This document shows positions 16,331 through 25,512 of a stretch of 46,112 nucleotides of DNA, piece after piece. Positions within the stretch are counted from its first letter, which is position 1, and each line of letters starts with the position of its first letter. The position numbers and the translations under genes were made by a program. The notes beneath the pieces were generated by a model. The model did no database searches, was not told the DNA's origin, and saw only the letters and a list, made by a program, of their open reading frames with translations. The stretch is from an uncultured Holophagaceae bacterium. GTDB taxonomy: Bacteria; Acidobacteriota; Holophagae; Holophagales; Holophagaceae. The DNA lies in contig CAIYNT010000182.1 in NCBI GenBank assembly GCA_903927605.1, positions 1-46,112 of the forward strand, written 5' to 3'.

Positions 16331-16840
16331 ATGCGAATCACATCCACGGCCTCCTTCCTGGGCCTGCCGCTGTTTGAACTGGCTCTGGGTGAGACCGGGC
16401 AGGGCCTCCATTTGAAGGGACCGGCCCACGCCTGGATCGCGGTGGGGGACATCGCCATCAGTCCCCTCCTAGCTGTAGGAGGCCTGGCCATAGGCAGCCT
16501 GGCCTTCGGTGGCCTCGCCATGGGCGGGCTGGCGCTCGGCGGGTGCGCCGTCGGCGTGTTGAGCCTCGGCGGCTGTTCCATTGGTGGCTGGGCCATGGGC
16601 GGGTTGGCCCTGGGTCTCCAGGCGGCCAAGGGTGGGCTGGCCGCCTCGTACGGGTACGCCCTCGGCGGCGCGGCCTATGGGCCCCAGGCCAATACCCGCG
16701 AAGCCGTGGCCTACTTCGCCAAGGCCCCCATCTGGCTGATGCCGCCCGGACGGTTCTTCATGCTCTTCCTGCCGCTCCTCCTGCTGCCGCTGCTGGCCAA
16801 TCGGCCTCGCCCGGAAGGGCGGAGCACGACCCCGGAGTAG
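16331..16840 (+). CDS. Gly-rich pentad-repeat membrane protein, unknown function
   Basis: I do not recognise a named family for this 169-residue protein. Residues 50-94 are nine uninterrupted five-residue units of the form G-G-[L/C/W]-A-[hydrophobic] (GGLAI, GSLAF, GGLAM, GGLAL, GGCAV and so on). A less regular repeat lies on each side (about 34-49 and 100-113). The C-terminus has a strong membrane helix (FFMLFLPLLLLPLLA, about 142-156) and a polar tail. The regular five-residue period recalls pentapeptide-repeat beta-helices, although the usual A-D/N-L pattern is missing. GAGGG precedes ATG 16331. It is divergent from rarA and 25 bases before the AlaX-type gene. Confidence 0.78.
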   Translation: MRITSTASFLGLPLFELALGETGQGLHLKGPAHAWIAVGDIAISPLLAVGGLAIGSLAFGGLAMGGLALGGCAVGVLSLGGCSIGGWAMGGLALGLQAAKGGLAASYGYALGGAAYGPQANTREAVAYFAKAPIWLMPPGRFFMLFLPLLLLPLLANRPRPEGRSTTPE

Positions 16841-16865
16841 CTCCCGCACCTGCTAGGCTTGGGGC

Positions 16866-18047
16866 GTGAACTACACCTACGAGCGCGATCCTTTCGCCAC
16901 CTCCCTGGAAACCCGCATCCTGAGGTGCGGAAAAGAGCAAGGCCGCCCCTTCGTCGTTCTGGAGGACACGGTGTTCTACCCCGAGGGGGGAGGGCAACCC
17001 TGTGACCTTGGCACGGTGAATGGTGTGGCCGTGGTGGAGGTCCAAAAAAGCGAGGGTGAACTTCTCCATTTTCTCGATGTCGCCATCCCGGAAGGTCCAG
17101 CTTCCCTCCAGCTGGACTGGACCCGCCGCTTTGACCATATGCAACAGCACACGGGCCAGCACCTGCTCACGGCCGTGGCCCAGGACCAGTTCAAATGGGG
17201 GACTACGGCCTTTCATCTTGGGACGCAGGTTTGTGATATCGAGCTGGACGCGCCTTCGATTTCACCTGCGGCTATGGATCGCCTGGAAGAAGCCGTGGCC
17301 GCGGAGATCCGGGCCCGCCACGAGATCTCCGCCCGCTGGGTGAGTCCTGAGGCCTATGGGCGGGAGCCAGTGCGATCCCGTGGACTTCCCGAAGGCCATG
17401 CGGGCGACATCCGCCTGGTGCAGATCGCAGGCGTGGACCTGAACACCTGCGGTGGGACGCACTTGCAGCACACGGGCGAGATCGAGGCCCTCAAGCTGCT
17501 GGGTACCGAGGCCATCCGGGGCGGCACGCGCCTGTTTTATGTGGCCGGGGGTCGTGCCCGTCGCCGTCTCGGAGCCCACGAACAGCGCAACGCCGCCCTG
17601 CGCACCCTGCTGGGCGCACCGGATGAGGAACTGATACCGGCCCTGCGGATCAAGCTCGATCAGCTGGTGACCCTGGAGCGCCGCAACCGCAAGCTGGAGG
17701 AGGACCTGGCGGAGCACATGGCCGTGGCTCTGGCTGCGCGGCCCGGTGCCTTGGTGGAAGTCCACCTGGAGGGCCGGGACATGGCCTTCCTCCAGAAGCT
17801 GGCCAAGGGCATCCTCGGTCTGGACCCTGCCAAGGCTGTGTTCCTCACTGCGGAAGTGGATGGGCAGGGGCTCTTCCTGCTGAGCGCGGGCGCAGGTTCG
17901 ACTTTGGATGTGCCCACAGCGGGGAAAGCTGTGGCGACCCTCCTGGGCGCCAAGGGGGGAGGCACTGGGAAGACTTTCCAGGGCAAGGCGCCCAGCCTTG
18001 CAGGACGTGAGCAGGCCCTTACGGTGATCCTGGAAGTGGGACACTGA
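16866..18047 (+). CDS. Alanyl-tRNA editing protein, AlaX-L type with DHHA1 domain
   Basis: This is a stand-alone relative of the AlaRS editing and C-terminal domains that hydrolyses mischarged tRNA-Ala (Ser or Gly). It has 393 residues. The N-terminal barrel has FYPEGGGQPCD. The zinc site is HTGQH (H95, H99) plus CGGTH (C195, H199). A coiled-coil segment follows (about 245-285). The C-terminal DHHA1 domain ends with GGGTGKTFQGKA. The catalytic aminoacylation domain of AlaRS is absent, so this is an editing factor and not a synthetase. It starts at GTG 16866. The cysteine desulfurase gene follows after eight bases, a probable two-gene unit. Confidence 0.92.
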   Translation: MNYTYERDPFATSLETRILRCGKEQGRPFVVLEDTVFYPEGGGQPCDLGTVNGVAVVEVQKSEGELLHFLDVAIPEGPASLQLDWTRRFDHMQQHTGQHLLTAVAQDQFKWGTTAFHLGTQVCDIELDAPSISPAAMDRLEEAVAAEIRARHEISARWVSPEAYGREPVRSRGLPEGHAGDIRLVQIAGVDLNTCGGTHLQHTGEIEALKLLGTEAIRGGTRLFYVAGGRARRRLGAHEQRNAALRTLLGAPDEELIPALRIKLDQLVTLERRNRKLEEDLAEHMAVALAARPGALVEVHLEGRDMAFLQKLAKGILGLDPAKAVFLTAEVDGQGLFLLSAGAGSTLDVPTAGKAVATLLGAKGGGTGKTFQGKAPSLAGREQALTVILEVGH

Positions 18048-18055
18048 TTCCAGCC

Positions 18056-19201
18056 ATGGACCTGATCTATCTCGACCACAACGCCACCACGCCTCTCGAT
18101 GCCGAGGTCTTCGAGGCCATGCGGCCCTGGTTCACAGAGCGCTTCGGCAATGCCAGCGCAGCCTACGCCCTGGGGCATCTGTCCGACGGCGCAGTGGTGG
18201 CGGCGCGGGAGCATGTAGCGGCCCTGGTGGGCTGCACCCCGGCGGAGATCGTCTTCACCTCCGGTGGCACGGAGAGCCTGAATCACGCCTTCCGCGGTGT
18301 ATGGGAGGCCGTTCCAACCAAACGCCACCTGGTCACCACCGCCGTCGAGCATCCCGCCGTGCGGGCCCTGGTGCTGTGGTGGAAGGGGCAGGGCGGCACC
18401 GTCACGGACGTGGGTGTGGATGAAGATGGTCGCTTGGACCTGACCGCGCTGGAGGGCGCGGTACGGTCGGATACCGCCCTGGTGGCCGTCATGGCCGCCA
18501 ACAACGAATCGGGCGTGATCTTCCCAGTGGCTGAAGCCGGCCGCATCGCCAAAGCGAAAGGCGCCCTCTTCCTGGTGGATGCCACGCAGGCCATGGGAAA
18601 GATTCCCGTGGCCGTCCTCGCCTGGGGTGCGGATCTGCTCACGCTCAGCGGCCACAAGTTCCGCGGGCCCAAAGGCACCGGCCTGCTCATGATCCGCCGC
18701 GGTGTGCGGATCAAGCCGCTGATGCTGGGCGGTTCCCAGGAACGCGGACGGCGGGGTGGAACGGAGAACGTTCCGGGAATCGTGGGACTCGGCAAGGCTG
18801 CGGAATTGGCCCTGGCACACTTGCCGGACATGCAGCGGGTGCGTGAATTTCGGGATGCGATGGAGAAGCGGATGCTGGCCGAGATCCCGGAGGTTCGCAT
18901 CCATGGCGGGGCCGCCGAGCGCCTGCCCAACACCAGCCTGATGGGCTTGGCAGGCATCGAAGGCGAAGCTCTGCAGCTGAAGCTGGCGGAACAGGGGATC
19001 TGCGTTTCCACTGGCAGTGCCTGCAGTACGGGCATGCGCGAACCTAGCCATGTGCTGCGCGCCATGCGGGTGCCTGATGCCTACGCCCGCGGCACCGTCC
19101 GCTTCAGCCTGGGATTGGAGACCACCCACGAGGATATGGGGAGGGTTTTACAGCTTCTGCCCACTCTGATTGTCAAGCTCAGGGAAAGTACCAATTTTTA
19201 G
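18056..19201 (+). CDS. Cysteine desulfurase (NifS/IscS family)
   Basis: This PLP enzyme removes sulfur from cysteine for iron-sulfur clusters or tRNA thiolation. The 381-residue protein shows YLDHNATTP at the start, SGGTESLN, the cofactor lysine K201 in LSGHKFRGPKG, GTENVPGIVG, and the catalytic loop STGSACSTG with C323. The short loop around the catalytic Cys fits group I (IscS/NifS) rather than SufS. No scaffold (IscU) or other cluster gene is adjacent. Being next to a tRNA editing gene, it could serve tRNA thiolation, but that is inference. Confidence 0.94.
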   Translation: MDLIYLDHNATTPLDAEVFEAMRPWFTERFGNASAAYALGHLSDGAVVAAREHVAALVGCTPAEIVFTSGGTESLNHAFRGVWEAVPTKRHLVTTAVEHPAVRALVLWWKGQGGTVTDVGVDEDGRLDLTALEGAVRSDTALVAVMAANNESGVIFPVAEAGRIAKAKGALFLVDATQAMGKIPVAVLAWGADLLTLSGHKFRGPKGTGLLMIRRGVRIKPLMLGGSQERGRRGGTENVPGIVGLGKAAELALAHLPDMQRVREFRDAMEKRMLAEIPEVRIHGGAAERLPNTSLMGLAGIEGEALQLKLAEQGICVSTGSACSTGMREPSHVLRAMRVPDAYARGTVRFSLGLETTHEDMGRVLQLLPTLIVKLRESTNF

Positions 19202-19332
19202 AGACATGGGCGGTTTTTACTGCTTATGCTTCAGTGTTCTTTGGAATTTTGGATCAAAAGATTCGGTTGCCTACCCGTGGCACGAATCCCCTGGACACTG
19301 GAGTGCTTTCGATCTTGGGAGGAAGGAGTCTC

Positions 19333-20589
19333 ATGGCCATGGAAAGCTTGAGGCACTTAGCCCAAAGGATCGGGTGGGCCAAGTCCGAATCGCGGTCCTC
19401 GTGGCGCACCCCGGTGATCCTGGACCGGGGGATACTTGGAGAGGCCTGCCTGGCCCTGGATGGGCAAGGCTACGGATCGGCCCTTTGGGAGAATCGCGGC
19501 CAGCTCTGGACCATGCCCATCGGGCCTCAATCCACGCCGGGCCTTGTGCGACTCCCCCTGGGTGAGGGAACAATCCCGCGGATGATGCTCAATGCCAATG
19601 GTCGCGGCATTGCCCTATGGCAATGCGTGGTAGCCGGGGAGCGGCAGATCCTGGGCCAGATTCTCAATGATGATGAGGGCGGAGCCCAGGTTATCTTCAG
19701 GACCCGGGGCCTGATCCATCATCTCCAGGCGGCGGTGGACCGGCGGGGCAATGCTATGGTCGCTTGGCTTTTAGAGACAGACAGGCGGCTCGAAGTGATG
19801 GCCCTGTCGTTCGATACGCGTGGAAAAGCTTGGGAACTGGCGCCGACCACTCTTGGCATTCCCTCTGCTCCCGCCGTGGAACCTCGCATCGCGGTGAACG
19901 AGAGTGCCCATGCCATGGTGCTTTGGGAAGTCGAGAGCGACTCCTCCGAAGGCCTTGTGGTCAGCCACTACTGGCCCTCTGACCGCATTTGGTCGGACCG
20001 GCCTGTTCCCGTCGTCTCCCGCGCCACCCGCCACCACCAGGTAGCCATGGATGACCTGGGGAATGCCTTGGCCCTTTGGATTCACGCACCCTCCGGGCAG
20101 CAATGCTCTCTTGAAGCTAGTTTCTACGATGAGCTCCACGGCGAATGGGGAGTACCTCAAGTACTCAGCCGAGCCCATCTGATTTCGCTGCCGAGGCTGT
20201 CCATGTCGGGGAAGGGGGAAGCGCTTGCAGCCTGGTGCGAGGCCGGGGAGCTTGAGCCTTCCCGCCTGATAACCAAACCCTTCGTGAAAGGCAAGTGGGA
20301 GACCAGTGTGGAATGCCTGGAGCTAAGAGATGGATCCGTCCGCGACTTCGACATCGATGTGGGCTCGGATGGCCAGGCTGGGATTCTCGCGGTCCATTGC
20401 GGGCCCACAGGTGATTGGGTCTCAGCCCGATTGCGGCAACGGGAATGGTCCGCTGCCATCCCATGGGTGCCTGGTCCAAACACACACTGCTCGTCGCCCA
20501 GGATCAAACTATGTCCTCAGGGTGCCTCGGCAATCTGGCTCCAGGGCAGGGGACAGGACATTTCCTTGACCCTGGCCGAAACATGCTAA
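19333..20589 (+). CDS. Predicted eight-repeat beta-propeller-like protein, unknown function
   Basis: This 418-residue protein belongs to no family I can name, but an internal repeat is clear. A motif like [D/N]-x-x-G-x-[A/G]-x-A-[L/V/I]-W recurs at about residues 43, 87, 136, 189, 240, 292, 345 and 394, that is, every 44-53 residues. Examples are NANGRGIALW, DRRGNAMVAW and DDLGNALALW. Such spacing with terminal Trp fits the blades of a beta-propeller. No signal peptide is visible, so it is probably cytoplasmic. ATG 19333 has AAGGAG five bases upstream; an in-frame GTG at 19234 exists but has no ribosome binding site. It is convergent with the hydrolase gene, 17 bases away. Confidence 0.8.
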   Translation: MAMESLRHLAQRIGWAKSESRSSWRTPVILDRGILGEACLALDGQGYGSALWENRGQLWTMPIGPQSTPGLVRLPLGEGTIPRMMLNANGRGIALWQCVVAGERQILGQILNDDEGGAQVIFRTRGLIHHLQAAVDRRGNAMVAWLLETDRRLEVMALSFDTRGKAWELAPTTLGIPSAPAVEPRIAVNESAHAMVLWEVESDSSEGLVVSHYWPSDRIWSDRPVPVVSRATRHHQVAMDDLGNALALWIHAPSGQQCSLEASFYDELHGEWGVPQVLSRAHLISLPRLSMSGKGEALAAWCEAGELEPSRLITKPFVKGKWETSVECLELRDGSVRDFDIDVGSDGQAGILAVHCGPTGDWVSARLRQREWSAAIPWVPGPNTHCSSPRIKLCPQGASAIWLQGRGQDISLTLAETC

Positions 20590-20606
20590 GGAAACTTCGT
20601 GGCCAT

Positions 20607-21602
20607 CTAAACTCCAGGAAGGACGCCGTCTGTTGCCAGTAATTGTTGCGCATAGTGCGCCACGGCGTAGGGCAGCCATCGATGTCCCGGCAGGTCGCGG
20701 CTGAGGTAGCCCATGTGGCCACCATGCGGCTCGATGTGAAGATGGACTGAAGGCGAGGGGTTCGCTTCTATCGCGTGCCGCCAGGGAATGAAGGGGTCGT
20801 CCTTGGCCATGAGGAGGACCGTGGGCACAGTGATTTGCGCCAGGTAGTGCCGGGCGGAACAGCGTTCGTAGTAGTCATCCGCGTCCTGGAACCTCGCAGC
20901 CTTGGTGGTGTAGGCGTCGTCAAACTCGCGCAGGCTCATGAACGGCCAGGTCCGGTAGATGTCAGGGATGAGGCCGTCCTCCAGGCGCTGGTGGATGGCC
21001 CGGCGACAGCGCTTGATGAATCGAAGCTCATACAGACGGCTGAGGCCGCGGTGGATGGTTTCGGAACATGCGCCCAGGTCGATGGGAGGATTCACCGCAA
21101 TGGCTGCGTCGGGCTGAGCGGCGGGCTCCGGCAACCCTCCCCCCAGGTTCAGCAACAGGGCGTTGGCAGAGAGGGAATAGGCCACCGCCAACTGGCGAAG
21201 AGCTGGATGGCGTTCCCGGGCTGCGGCGAAGACGGCGCCCAGATCGTCTCCCGAACCGCTGTGGTAGGGCCGCTTTGCGAGTCCGCGACCTGCACCGCAC
21301 CCCCGGTGGTTCACGGTCCAGACGTGGTGGCCCAGCTTCCTGGCGAGAGCCACTGTGCGGCGCACGTAGTGGGCTTGGTCATCCCCACCCAGGCCATGGA
21401 ACACCAACGTCAGCACGCTGGTTTCGCCCGGGTAGTGGCGTCCGGCCAGCTGGTCGCCATCGCACAGTGGGATTCGGAATGGTTCGGACGGGTAGGCTGG
21501 GGATTCTCCCGGCAAGTAGTTGCCGAGAATGGTCTGGAGGTGGCCGGAGGCCGCCCACCAGGGGGCGCGGCAGGGAAGGGGCGGGGCCTCTAACTTGGGC
21601 AT
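20607..21602 (-). CDS. YheT-like alpha/beta hydrolase with altered nucleophile elbow
   Basis: This 331-residue alpha/beta hydrolase fits the YheT/EMB8 family: an N-terminal WAASGHLQTI segment, LVFHGLGGDD (oxyanion loop), NHRGCG, PIDLGACS, FDDAYTTKAARFQDADDYY, AKDDPFIP (acid region) and PHGGHMGYL with the catalytic His. The nucleophile elbow reads A-Y-S143-L-S, where family members normally have G-F-S-L-G. The serine is kept but both glycines are replaced. The enzyme may still be active, but the geometry is unusual. Natural substrates of the family are poorly known (medium-chain esters in some). The ribosome binding site before ATG 21602 is weak. Confidence 0.87.
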   Translation of the reverse strand: MPKLEAPPLPCRAPWWAASGHLQTILGNYLPGESPAYPSEPFRIPLCDGDQLAGRHYPGETSVLTLVFHGLGGDDQAHYVRRTVALARKLGHHVWTVNHRGCGAGRGLAKRPYHSGSGDDLGAVFAAARERHPALRQLAVAYSLSANALLLNLGGGLPEPAAQPDAAIAVNPPIDLGACSETIHRGLSRLYELRFIKRCRRAIHQRLEDGLIPDIYRTWPFMSLREFDDAYTTKAARFQDADDYYERCSARHYLAQITVPTVLLMAKDDPFIPWRHAIEANPSPSVHLHIEPHGGHMGYLSRDLPGHRWLPYAVAHYAQQLLATDGVLPGV

Positions 21603-21626
21603 CCGCCCAGTTTGACCGCGAATGGG

Positions 21627-22175
21627 TCAGTCATTCCGCTTGAAGACCAGCTTGTAGCTGAATGGGTTATCGAGTTTGGGGTGGGTGTAGGTCACCTGGA
21701 GCGCCAAGGAACTCCCGTCCTTCCTCATGGAATAGACATGCTTCAAGGTGTAGCCATCGCCGGTGAGAGTCTGGATCATCGTCGGCCCGTTCTTGGTGAG
21801 CGTGGCTTTGAACTTCTCATCGTCGCTGCGCTTCCAGTCGGCCTCGGTCCCATCGGCTGGAGTATCGATGGGGCGTTCCTTTCCCATGGTCACGGAGAAA
21901 CTGTCACCGGCGAGGATGTCCAGCTTGCTGAAGCTGCGGCAGGCGGACTGGAGCTTCTTCTTCCAGTACAGCTTCATAGCGAAGTTCAGGTCCTTGAGGT
22001 GGGCATCAATCTGCTCATCGATCTTGTCACTTTGTGAAGCATGGAGGGCCCACTCCCCGTCCCACTGGATCTTCGCTTCTTTGTCGGCATCGACCGTTTT
22101 GGAGGCCGGTTTGGCCTTCTGGGCGGAGAGGGGAATGGCCAGGAGACAGGGGAGAAGCAGAGTCAGCGCACGCAT
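21627..22175 (-). CDS. Small secreted protein, unknown function
   Basis: This 182-residue protein has a clear signal peptide ([19 protein letters not shown], cleavage near residue 19). A lysine-rich linker follows, then a region of alternating strands ([61 protein letters not shown]). This strand pattern resembles a lipocalin-like or other small beta-barrel. I do not recognise the family. GGAG lies eight bases before the ATG. It lies 24 bases upstream of the hydrolase gene in the direction of transcription, so the two may be co-transcribed, and it is divergent from maeB. Confidence 0.75.
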   Translation of the reverse strand: MRALTLLLPCLLAIPLSAQKAKPASKTVDADKEAKIQWDGEWALHASQSDKIDEQIDAHLKDLNFAMKLYWKKKLQSACRSFSKLDILAGDSFSVTMGKERPIDTPADGTEADWKRSDDEKFKATLTKNGPTMIQTLTGDGYTLKHVYSMRKDGSSLALQVTYTHPKLDNPFSYKLVFKRND

Positions 22176-22348
22176 GGGAACTCCAGGATCGTTGGATGGA
22201 GCCTACGCTCCCCAGGCGTCTTCGGGAAGGTCCTGATGTGACCAGGGGAACAAAGGTTCGGATCCATGAGGGGCACAGCGGACCAGGAGGTGTAATCTGT
22301 AGGAAATTCAGCCCAAGAAAACCAGGGCACTCAAACCAGGGAGTGTGC

Positions 22349-24601
22349 ATGAGTCGCAAGCAGGAAGCCCTCGACTATCATTCGCAGGGACGAAAAGGGA
22401 AAATCGAGGTGGTCGCCACCAAGCCTTGCTCCACGGCCCGCGACTTGGCCAATGCCTATTCTCCGGGCGTGGCGGAACCCTGCCTGGAGATCGAGAAGAA
22501 CCCCGAACTGGCCTATGAATACACAGCCAAGGGCAACCTTGTGGCCGTCATCTCCAACGGCACTGCCGTGCTGGGACTCGGCAACATTGGTGCCCTGGCC
22601 GGCAAGCCGGTCATGGAAGGGAAGGGGGTCCTTTTCAAGCGTTTTGCCGACATCGATGTGTTCGATATCGAAGTCAATGAACTGGACATCGACCGGTTCT
22701 GCCAAGTGGTCAAGGCGCTGGAGCCCACCTTTGGAGGCGTGAACCTCGAGGACATCAAGGCCCCCGAATGCTTCGAGATCGAGACCCGCCTGAAGAAGGA
22801 GATGAACATCCCCGTCTTCCATGATGACCAGCATGGAACGGCCATCATCAGCACTGCCGCATTGATGAATGCCTGCGAGATCGTAGGGAAGAAAATGGAG
22901 GACATGAAGGTCGTGTTCAGTGGTGCCGGCGCTTCCGCCATCGCCTGCGCGAACATGATGGTCAGCGCGGGGGTCAGGCTGGAGAACCTCTGGCTTTGCG
23001 ACACCAAGGGTCTGGTCTACACCGGCCGGACCGACGGGATGAACGTCTACAAGGAGCGCTTCGCCAAGCCGAGCGATTGGCGCACCCTGGCGGATACCAT
23101 TGTGAATGCGGATGTGTTCGTGGGCTGTTCCAGCAAGGGCGCGTTGACCCCCGAGATGGTCCTGAGCATGGCAAAGCAGCCCATCGTCTTCGCCCTCGCG
23201 AACCCGGACCCTGAGATCGACTACCACCTCGCCAAGGCCACTCGCCCTGACATCATCATGGCCACAGGCCGCAGCGACTTCCCGAACCAGGTGAACAACG
23301 TCCTCGGCTTCCCCTACATCTTCCGCGGCGCCCTCGATGTGCGCGCCTCTGAGATCAACGAGCCCATGAAGCTGGCGGCCGCCAAGGCCCTGGCCGCCCT
23401 GACTCGGGAGGAGGTGCCCGATTCCGTGATCAAGGCCTACGCCGGGCAGAAGTTCACCTTTGGTCCCGAGTACATCATTCCCAAGCCCTTCGATCCCCGC
23501 GTACTGCTCTGGGTGGCCCCGGCCGTCGCCAAGGCCGCTATGGACACCGGCGTGGCCAGGAAACCCATCGCTGACATGAATGCCTACAAAGAGCGCCTTG
23601 AGGGACTCCAGGGCCGCAGCAAGGATGTGATCCGCAGCGTGGTCAACCGGGCCAAGGCTCATCCCAAGCGCGTGGTCTTCCCGGAAGGCGAGCATCCGCT
23701 GATCCTGCAGGCCGTGTCCCAGATGGTGGACGAGGGCATCTGCCTGCCCATTCTCCTGGGCGATGCCACCAAGATCAAGGCTGCGGCAGCGAGCCACGGC
23801 ATTAGCCTGGAAGGCATCGAGATCCTGGATCTCAACGCGGTGCCCTGGCGCCAGGAAGCCGAGACTGCCTTATATGAACTACGGAAGCGCCGGGGCGTCA
23901 CTCCCTTTGAAGCGGATCGCCTGCTTCAGCGTCGGATCTACCTCGGCGCCATGATGTGCCGCTTGGGCAAAGCGGATGGCCTCATCGCTGGCTTGACGAT
24001 GTACTACCCCGACTGCATCCGGCCCTGTCTCGAGGTGATCGGAACCCGCAAAGGCGTGAAGAGGGTCTGCGGCGTCTACACCATGGTGCTGAAGAACCGC
24101 GTCCTGTTCTTTGCTGACACCACGATGAACATCGAACCCAACCATGAGGACCTGGCGGAAATTGCCCTCCTCACGGCGGATCTGGTGAAGAACACCTTCA
24201 ACATGGAACCGAAGGTAGCCATGCTCTCCTTCTCCGACTTCGGCAGCGTGGAACATCCCCTGGTCCGCAAGGTCCAGAAGGCCGTCGAGATCATCAAGGC
24301 CGCCCGCCCCGAGCTGAAGTGCGATGGTGAGATGCAGGCTGACACCGCCCTTGGCGAAGGCATCCTGGCTGAGGACTACCCCTGGGTGGACCTGCCAGGT
24401 GGTCCGAATGTGCTGATCTTCCCTGACCTCACCAGTGGCAACATCGCCTACAAGCTGGTTCAGCGCCTGGCGGGGGCCGAGGTCATCGGCCCCATCACCT
24501 GCGGCATGGCCGCACCGGTCCATGTGCTGCAGCGGCACAGCGATCTCAATGACATTATCCACCTCACGGCGCTTACCGTTGTCGAGGCCCAGCAGAAGTG
24601 A
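22349..24601 (+). CDS. maeB: NADP-dependent malic enzyme with C-terminal phosphotransacetylase domain
   Basis: This enzyme converts malate to pyruvate and CO2, giving reducing power for biosynthesis. The 750-residue product has the hybrid MaeB layout. A malic enzyme domain (about 1-425) has [29 protein letters not shown] and the nucleotide-binding [12 protein letters not shown] phosphotransacetylase-like domain (about 430-750) has [26 protein letters not shown] and [12 protein letters not shown]. In MaeB enzymes that second domain is a regulatory acetyl-CoA sensor rather than a catalyst. I chose ATG 22349, preceded by GGGAG. Upstream in-frame sequence to 22034 overlaps the divergent secreted-protein gene and reads as noncoding. 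Confidence 0.95.
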   Translation: MSRKQEALDYHSQGRKGKIEVVATKPCSTARDLANAYSPGVAEPCLEIEKNPELAYEYTAKGNLVAVISNGTAVLGLGNIGALAGKPVMEGKGVLFKRFADIDVFDIEVNELDIDRFCQVVKALEPTFGGVNLEDIKAPECFEIETRLKKEMNIPVFHDDQHGTAIISTAALMNACEIVGKKMEDMKVVFSGAGASAIACANMMVSAGVRLENLWLCDTKGLVYTGRTDGMNVYKERFAKPSDWRTLADTIVNADVFVGCSSKGALTPEMVLSMAKQPIVFALANPDPEIDYHLAKATRPDIIMATGRSDFPNQVNNVLGFPYIFRGALDVRASEINEPMKLAAAKALAALTREEVPDSVIKAYAGQKFTFGPEYIIPKPFDPRVLLWVAPAVAKAAMDTGVARKPIADMNAYKERLEGLQGRSKDVIRSVVNRAKAHPKRVVFPEGEHPLILQAVSQMVDEGICLPILLGDATKIKAAAASHGISLEGIEILDLNAVPWRQEAETALYELRKRRGVTPFEADRLLQRRIYLGAMMCRLGKADGLIAGLTMYYPDCIRPCLEVIGTRKGVKRVCGVYTMVLKNRVLFFADTTMNIEPNHEDLAEIALLTADLVKNTFNMEPKVAMLSFSDFGSVEHPLVRKVQKAVEIIKAARPELKCDGEMQADTALGEGILAEDYPWVDLPGGPNVLIFPDLTSGNIAYKLVQRLAGAEVIGPITCGMAAPVHVLQRHSDLNDIIHLTALTVVEAQQK

Positions 24602-24630
24602 TTGTCAGCCATCGGCTGTCAGCTGTCAGT

Positions 24631-24652
24631 GCGGGGGCCTTCCGGCCCCCGC
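24631..24652 (+). terminator. GC hairpin between maeB and the SirB1-like gene
   Basis: GCGGGGGCC (24631-24639) pairs with GGCCCCCGC (24644-24652) around TTCC. It follows the maeB stop by 30 bases and can act for both convergent genes, but no clear T tract is present. The bases before it (24604-24630) contain several copies of CTGTCAG or GTCAGC in a row. Confidence 0.6.
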
Positions 24653-24717
24653 CGCTGATTCAGGGACGCACCGGCAGCGACGGCATGAACGGGTGCAGGA
24701 TCGCCCCGAGGCGTTCC

Positions 24718-25512
24718 TCAGGATTGTTGTAGCTGGGCGAGCCAGGCTTGGATCTCAGGATCCGGATCAGGGCTCAGCCGCAGGGCCTCACGGAGGTCGC
24801 TCAGAGCCGGGCCGGGCTCGTCGCGCTGGAGGTGGATGAAGGCCCGTTCCTTGTGCACCCTGGGGTTGTCAGAATCCAGCAGGATGAGGTGGGTGCCGGT
24901 CCAGAGGGCCTCCTCCCAGTCCTCCGCGTGCATGAAACGCAAATGGAGGTTGCGCACCAGCCGGATTAGCGTCTCGCGACCGGTGGCGGGGCGGAGCATG
25001 TCCCGGTGGAAGGACACGCGCCCAGCAGTGGCAGATCTCACCAGTTCAGCGCCACCTTCCTCCCCCACCGGTCGCCCTTTGTGGAAAGGGTCGAAGCAGA
25101 GGAGGCCGAAATCGTTGCGCAGGGCCGCGATGAAGTGTCCCGGGAGGCCCACGCCGACAGCGTCGAAACCCATGCGCCGCGCCAAATCCACCCACAGGAT
25201 CGACAGGGTGATGGGTAGCCCCTTCCGGCGCGTGAGGACCGCGGGAAGCAGGGCATTGAGCGGATCATCGTAGGTGTCCCGGTCCCCCTCGAAGCCCAGT
25301 TCCACAAAGAGCAGGTGGTTCAAGGCGTCGATGGCTTTGTGGGTGTTCCAGGGCAGCGGCATCCGTCCCGCGAGGGTGAAGGCCCACTCGTTCAGTTCCA
25401 TGGACACGTGGTGGGGACCGGGTTCATCCAACGCGGGGGCCACGGCGTGGACCGCACCCTCTGCCAGATTCCGGCAATCTGGATCGTCGCGGAGGTACTC
25501 GAGGAGCGACAT
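24718..25512 (-). CDS. SirB1 family protein (transglutaminase-like fold plus TPR)
   Basis: This 264-residue protein resembles SirB1/YchA: an N-terminal helical region, LNHLLFVELGFEGDRDTYDDPLN, RRKGLPITLSILWVDLARRMG, VGVGLPGHFIAAL and FDPFHKGRP. These correspond to the degenerate transglutaminase-like core. The Cys of active transglutaminases is not seen at the expected position, where Leu-Pro-Ile-Thr is found. A C-terminal TPR pair (about 195-260) ends the protein. SirB1 proteins have no settled biochemical role. The start overlaps the stop of the upstream membrane gene by one base (TAATG), so it is the last gene of the SpoIIE-type phosphatase operon. Confidence 0.88.
   Translation of the reverse strand: MSLLEYLRDDPDCRNLAEGAVHAVAPALDEPGPHHVSMELNEWAFTLAGRMPLPWNTHKAIDALNHLLFVELGFEGDRDTYDDPLNALLPAVLTRRKGLPITLSILWVDLARRMGFDAVGVGLPGHFIAALRNDFGLLCFDPFHKGRPVGEEGGAELVRSATAGRVSFHRDMLRPATGRETLIRLVRNLHLRFMHAEDWEEALWTGTHLILLDSDNPRVHKERAFIHLQRDEPGPALSDLREALRLSPDPDPEIQAWLAQLQQS

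Noticed and set aside
22034..22348. N-terminal extension of MaeB
   Set aside because: The extra 105 residues are Arg/Pro/Gly-rich, overlap the divergent secreted-protein gene, and are absent from the MaeB family.
22331..23797. A 488-codon antisense frame over maeB
   Set aside because: It is opposite a conserved malic enzyme domain and has no recognisable fold, so it is a shadow frame.
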